DNA of 9,317 nt, taken from Candidatus Melainabacteria bacterium. GTDB lineage: Bacteria; Cyanobacteriota; Vampirovibrionia; LMEP-6097. Positions 7,293 through 9,317 of this stretch are shown here, piece by piece (position 1 is the stretch's first letter; every line of letters begins with the position of its first letter). The position numbers were made by a program, and so were the translations under genes. Where the stretch lies: NCBI GenBank assembly GCA_028817775.1, contig JAPPOW010000123.1, positions 1 to 9,317 of the forward strand, given 5' to 3'. The notes beneath the pieces are model-generated. The model was not told the origin of the DNA. It saw only the letters and a program-made list of their open reading frames with translations, and searched no databases.

Positions 7293-7672
7293 TGGCTTGT
7301 CCTTGTGGTTCTAAACTTGAATACTCAGATTGTTGTCAGCCACTGCATGAAGGTAAAGATTACGCCAAAACTGCAGAGCAATTAATGCGCTCACGCTACT
7401 CGGCTTTTGCTAAGAAACAAGAACAATATATTCTTGATACCTGGTATCCCAGTATGAGAAATGATGAGCTCAATCTCAAAAAAGATCCTACTTGGTGGAC
7501 TGGGCTTGAGATTGTCGATACAGCTGGTGGGCTTGAAGCTGATAGCAAGGGTGAAGTAGAGTTTATTGCTAGCTATACGGTGAGAAAGAAAGAATTCAAA
7601 CTGCATGAACGCAGTAGTTTTGTTCAAGAAGATGGTCATTGGTTCTACGTTGATGGACAATTGTCACCCTGA
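7292..7672 (+). CDS. ychJ: YchJ-family (UPF0225) SEC-C motif protein, short C-terminus
   Basis: This 126-residue protein has an N-terminal SEC-C-type metal-binding motif with C3, C5, C14 and C15 ('CPCGSKLEYSDCCQPL'), followed by 'AEQLMRSRYSAFAKK' (about residues 29-43) and an NTF2-like body ending 'FVQEDGHWFYVDG'. E. coli YchJ, at about 152 residues, continues with a second SEC-C motif; here the protein stops six residues after the DG. The last bases, including the TGA stop, belong to the left arm of the palindromic repeat at 7661-7754, so the present end is repeat-derived. No remnant of a second SEC-C motif is seen downstream. The start overlaps the recR stop (TAATG), indicating the same operon. 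The cellular role of the family is not established; SEC-C motifs bind zinc in other proteins. Confidence 0.85.
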   Translation: MACPCGSKLEYSDCCQPLHEGKDYAKTAEQLMRSRYSAFAKKQEQYILDTWYPSMRNDELNLKKDPTWWTGLEIVDTAGGLEADSKGEVEFIASYTVRKKEFKLHERSSFVQEDGHWFYVDGQLSP

Positions 7673-7754
7673 GGAGTCGAAGACGACGTCAGGATCTGGT
7701 TGTGGAGCCGGTGAGATCCTGACGTCATGCCTTCGGCATTCCTCAGGATGACAA
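7661..7754. repeat. Palindromic repeat, 'TCACCCTGAGG' type, overlapping the ychJ end
   Basis: This is a 94-bp palindrome. Its outer arms 7661-7675 and 7740-7754 pair at 14 of 15 positions, and its inner arms GACGTCAGGATCT (7685-7697) and AGATCCTGACGTC (7714-7726) pair perfectly over 13 bp. The right arm contains its own small hairpin, ATGCC-TTCG-GCAT type, with a stable C(UUCG)G loop (7727-7739). Sequences starting TGTCACCCTGAGG and ending CCTCAGGATGACA occur as dispersed repeats in many environmental bacteria (recollection, not searched). The left arm lies inside the coding end of ychJ and supplies its TGA stop. The right end supplies the first bases of the likely gatC ribosome binding site. 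Confidence 0.85.
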
Positions 7755-7758
7755 GGGG
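7753..7758 (+). promoter_or_regulatory. Probable ribosome binding site of gatC at the repeat edge
   Basis: AAGGGG lies 6 nt before the ATG at 7765. The first two A residues are the terminal bases of the palindromic repeat. It favours 7765 over the internal ATG at 7783, which has no Shine-Dalgarno sequence. Confidence 0.45.
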
Positions 7759-7764
7759 TCATCT

Positions 7765-8067
7765 ATGATAAAATTTTCACTTATGAGTCTAAGCAAAGAA
7801 GAAGTAATCAAAATAGCTAAGCTAGCGCGTTTGACTCTCACTGACGAAGAAGTTGAGAAGTATGGTACTGACCTTAACGCCATTCTTGGTTACGTTGAGC
7901 AGTTGCAAGAACTTGATACCAAAGATGTGGAGCCGATGATAGGTGCTATCAAGCACAATAAAGATTTGCGTCAGGATCAGGCTGTCGATTCAGGTTTGCA
8001 GGCTAAGATGCTTGAAAATGCTCCTGATAAAGATGGGACTGCTATCAAAGTCCCGCAAATGAGCTAG
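7765..8067 (+). CDS. gatC: Asp-tRNA(Asn)/Glu-tRNA(Gln) amidotransferase subunit C
   Basis: This is a 100-residue small subunit of GatCAB, which converts mischarged Glu-tRNA(Gln) or Asp-tRNA(Asn) to Gln-tRNA(Gln) or Asn-tRNA(Asn). GatC wraps around GatA and stabilises the GatA-GatB assembly. The family signature is clear: 'LSKEEVIKIAKLARLTLTDE', then 'LNAILGYVEQLQELDTKDVE', then 'LENAPDKDG...KVPQ'. Two starts are possible. The ATG at 7765 has an AAGGGG site and adds MIKFSL; the ATG at 7783 gives 'MSLSKEEV', the more typical family N-terminus, but lacks a ribosome binding site. I keep 7765. gatA and gatB are not adjacent, so the gene stands alone between two repeats. Its presence suggests the organism uses the indirect route to Gln-tRNA and/or Asn-tRNA. 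Confidence 0.92.
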   Translation: MIKFSLMSLSKEEVIKIAKLARLTLTDEEVEKYGTDLNAILGYVEQLQELDTKDVEPMIGAIKHNKDLRQDQAVDSGLQAKMLENAPDKDGTAIKVPQMS

Positions 8068-8077
8068 AATTTACCCC

Positions 8078-8174
8078 AAAAGTCCCATCTGCTGTGTTAT
8101 GCAAGTCCTTATGGGCTACAGCCCACTTCGGACACGCCCTTTGGGCTTTGCATGCCTTGCATCTGGGAGCTTTT
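8078..8174. repeat. Imperfect palindrome between gatC and pyrG, possible terminator
   Basis: This 97-bp palindrome starts AAAAG-TCCCA and ends TGGGA-GCTTTT. The left arm (about 8078-8116) and right arm (about 8136-8174) pair with several mismatches and small bulges. A compact internal hairpin, TGGGC-TACA-GCCCA, lies at 8112-8125. It begins 10 nt after the gatC stop codon. The A-tract and T-tract at its ends give it the look of a bidirectional intrinsic terminator, but the T run is only four bases. It differs in sequence from the two other palindromes in the window and may be a third dispersed repeat family. Confidence 0.65.
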
Positions 8175-8204
8175 GAGGCAAATTCGGACCTTGCTAAGAT
8201 TGGT

Positions 8205-8232
8205 TTTACAAGAATTTGTGTTAACATATATG
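8205..8232 (+). promoter_or_regulatory. Candidate pyrG promoter, very close to the start codon
   Basis: TTTACA (8205-8210, 5 of 6 matches) and TATATG (8227-8232, 4 of 6) are separated by 16 bp. Initiation about 7 bp downstream of the -10 would fall at 8239-8240, only 2-3 nt before the pyrG ATG. No Shine-Dalgarno sequence precedes the gene, which fits a leaderless or nearly leaderless transcript. Confidence 0.45.
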
Positions 8233-8241
8233 CTTTAAGCG

Positions 8242-9317
8242 ATGTCAACAAAGTATATATTTGTTACCGGTGGAGTTGTTAGTAGTCTTGGCAAGGGCAT
8301 CGTTGCAGCATCTCTAGGCCACCTCCTCACTCAAAGAGGCTACAAAGTTTCAATCCAAAAATTAGATCCTTACCTTAATGTTGATCCAGGTACCATGAAT
8401 CCTTATCAACATGGTGAGGTTTTTGTAACTGAAGATGGAGCTGAGACTGATCTCGATCTTGGTCATTACGAAAGATTTATCAACACTAACCTCAAGAAAG
8501 CTAATAGCGTTACTTCAGGGCAGATCTACTCTGATGTGATTTCCAAAGAACGTCGCGGTGAGTACTTGGGAGCGACAGTGCAGATGGTACCGCATGTAAC
8601 CAATGAGATCAAAGAAAAAATTAGATACGCCGCTAAAGAAACTGGCGCTGAGATTTTGATTGTTGAAGTTGGTGGGACGGTTGGTGATATTGAGAGTTCG
8701 ATATTTATAGAAGCAATTAGACAGTTTAAGAATGATATCCCTAAAAATGACACTGCTTATATCCATGTAACTTTGGTGCCGCATCTCAAAGCAGCTGATG
8801 AGCTCAAAACCAAGCCTACTCAGCATTCTGTAGAACTTTTAAGATCCAAGGGTATTCAACCGGATGTCTTGGTGCTCAGATCAGACAAGGCTATCCCTAA
8901 AGCCTTGCGTGAGAAACTTAGTTTATTTACCGATGTACCTGCAACTAATGTAATTGAAAGCAAAGATTGTAAGAGTATTTACCAAGTGCCACTTGTGATG
9001 CAGCGCGAAGGTTTAGCTTCTCGAGTGCTTGATAAGCTTGAGCTTGAGGACAAGAAACCAGATCTAAGTGACTGGACTCAGGTCGTTAGGACTCTAACTG
9101 AGCCTGAGAATAAGAAGCTTAAGATTGGCTTGGTTGGCAAGTATGTTAATCTCTCAGACGCTTATATCTCGGTCTCTGAATCGATTCGTCATGCTTGTGC
9201 TGCTGAAAACCATGGAGTTGAGATAGTTTCAATTCTTTCGGATGATCTTGATAGCTACGAGCGGGCTGAAGAAATCCTTTGTGATTTGGATGCTGTAGTC
9301 GTGCCAGGTGGTTTTGG
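8242..9317 (+). CDS. pyrG: CTP synthase, N-terminal two-thirds (cut by right edge)
   Basis: The enzyme makes CTP from UTP, ATP and glutamine, the last step of pyrimidine nucleotide synthesis. The window holds 358 codons of a protein usually about 540 residues long. The amidoligase domain is complete: 'YIFVTGGVVSSLGKGI' with the P-loop near residues 14-19, 'KLDPYLNVDPGTMNPYQHGE' around 40-59, Mg-binding D72 in 'GAETDLDLGHYERF', and E142 in 'VEVGGTVGDIES'. The glutaminase domain begins near residue 293 ('LKIGLVGKYVNLSDAY') and runs to 'VVPGGF', the oxyanion-loop region. Its catalytic Cys-His-Glu lie beyond the edge. The start is fixed because a TAA lies in frame one codon before the codon preceding the ATG. 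No ribosome binding site is visible. A promoter candidate lies just upstream, so pyrG is probably its own transcription unit. Confidence 0.97.
   Translation, partial: MSTKYIFVTGGVVSSLGKGIVAASLGHLLTQRGYKVSIQKLDPYLNVDPGTMNPYQHGEVFVTEDGAETDLDLGHYERFINTNLKKANSVTSGQIYSDVISKERRGEYLGATVQMVPHVTNEIKEKIRYAAKETGAEILIVEVGGTVGDIESSIFIEAIRQFKNDIPKNDTAYIHVTLVPHLKAADELKTKPTQHSVELLRSKGIQPDVLVLRSDKAIPKALREKLSLFTDVPATNVIESKDCKSIYQVPLVMQREGLASRVLDKLELEDKKPDLSDWTQVVRTLTEPENKKLKIGLVGKYVNLSDAYISVSESIRHACAAENHGVEIVSILSDDLDSYERAEEILCDLDAVVVPGGF

Noticed and set aside
8045..8251. Minus-strand ORF of 68 codons over the same palindrome
   Set aside because: It is the reverse reading of the repeat and overlaps the gatC end; such repeat-derived peptides recur wherever the element is present and are not evidence of a gene.
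8094..8282. Plus-strand ORF of 62 codons across the gatC-pyrG gap
   Set aside because: It lies mostly inside the palindrome at 8078-8174, overlaps the pyrG start in another frame, and has no ribosome binding site; the Leu/His/Ala-rich product is a by-product of the repeat.
1..9317. CRISPR arrays, tRNA or rRNA genes, toxin-antitoxin or defence modules
   Set aside because: I found no regularly spaced direct repeats, no cloverleaf or CCA-type tRNA sequences and no unexplained coding sequence; all sizeable ORFs belong to recognised housekeeping families.

Overview
This window is bacterial chromosome with ordinary housekeeping genes, densely packed and roughly 40-45% G+C by eye. All genes use standard starts and stops. 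The SMC head ('GFTAISGPNGSGKSN' and the following 'MRAEKLTDLI') and the 'VNPWDLDLEQV' stretch of ScpA resemble, from memory, the cyanobacterial-type proteins. No photosynthesis genes are present. A non-photosynthetic relative of Cyanobacteria (Melainabacteria/Vampirovibrionia-like) is my best guess for the source, but this is a low-confidence inference that only a phylogeny would settle.

Layout: a divergent control region at 3966-4274 splits the window. To its left, on the minus strand, lies smc (3965-444), followed after 1 nt by scpA, which is cut by the left edge; together they encode the bacterial condensin core. To its right, on the plus strand, are nrdA (class I ribonucleotide reductase large subunit), ybaB, recR, a YchJ-family SEC-C protein, gatC and the 5' two-thirds of pyrG, cut by the right edge. 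ybaB-recR-ychJ form a tight unit with a 0-nt gap and then a 1-nt overlap. The nrdA promoter region carries two NrdR-box-like palindromes exactly 31 bp apart, next to a good sigma70-type promoter.

The three larger gaps between plus-strand genes (nrdA/ybaB, ychJ/gatC, gatC/pyrG) are each largely filled by an imperfect palindrome of about 80-97 bp, and the three are of different sequence type. Two look like widespread mobile palindromic repeats. The first abuts the ybaB ribosome binding site. The second supplies the stop codon and last residues of the YchJ protein and part of the likely gatC ribosome binding site. The third could act as a terminator before pyrG, whose promoter seems to lie so close to the ATG that the mRNA may be nearly leaderless.

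The gene set covers chromosome segregation (smc, scpA), nucleotide supply for DNA and RNA (nrdA, pyrG), recombinational repair and nucleoid organisation (recR, ybaB) and tRNA-dependent amidation (gatC). I found no evidence of a new defence or mobile system. The most informative signals are the regulatory palindromes and the repeats at gene boundaries.
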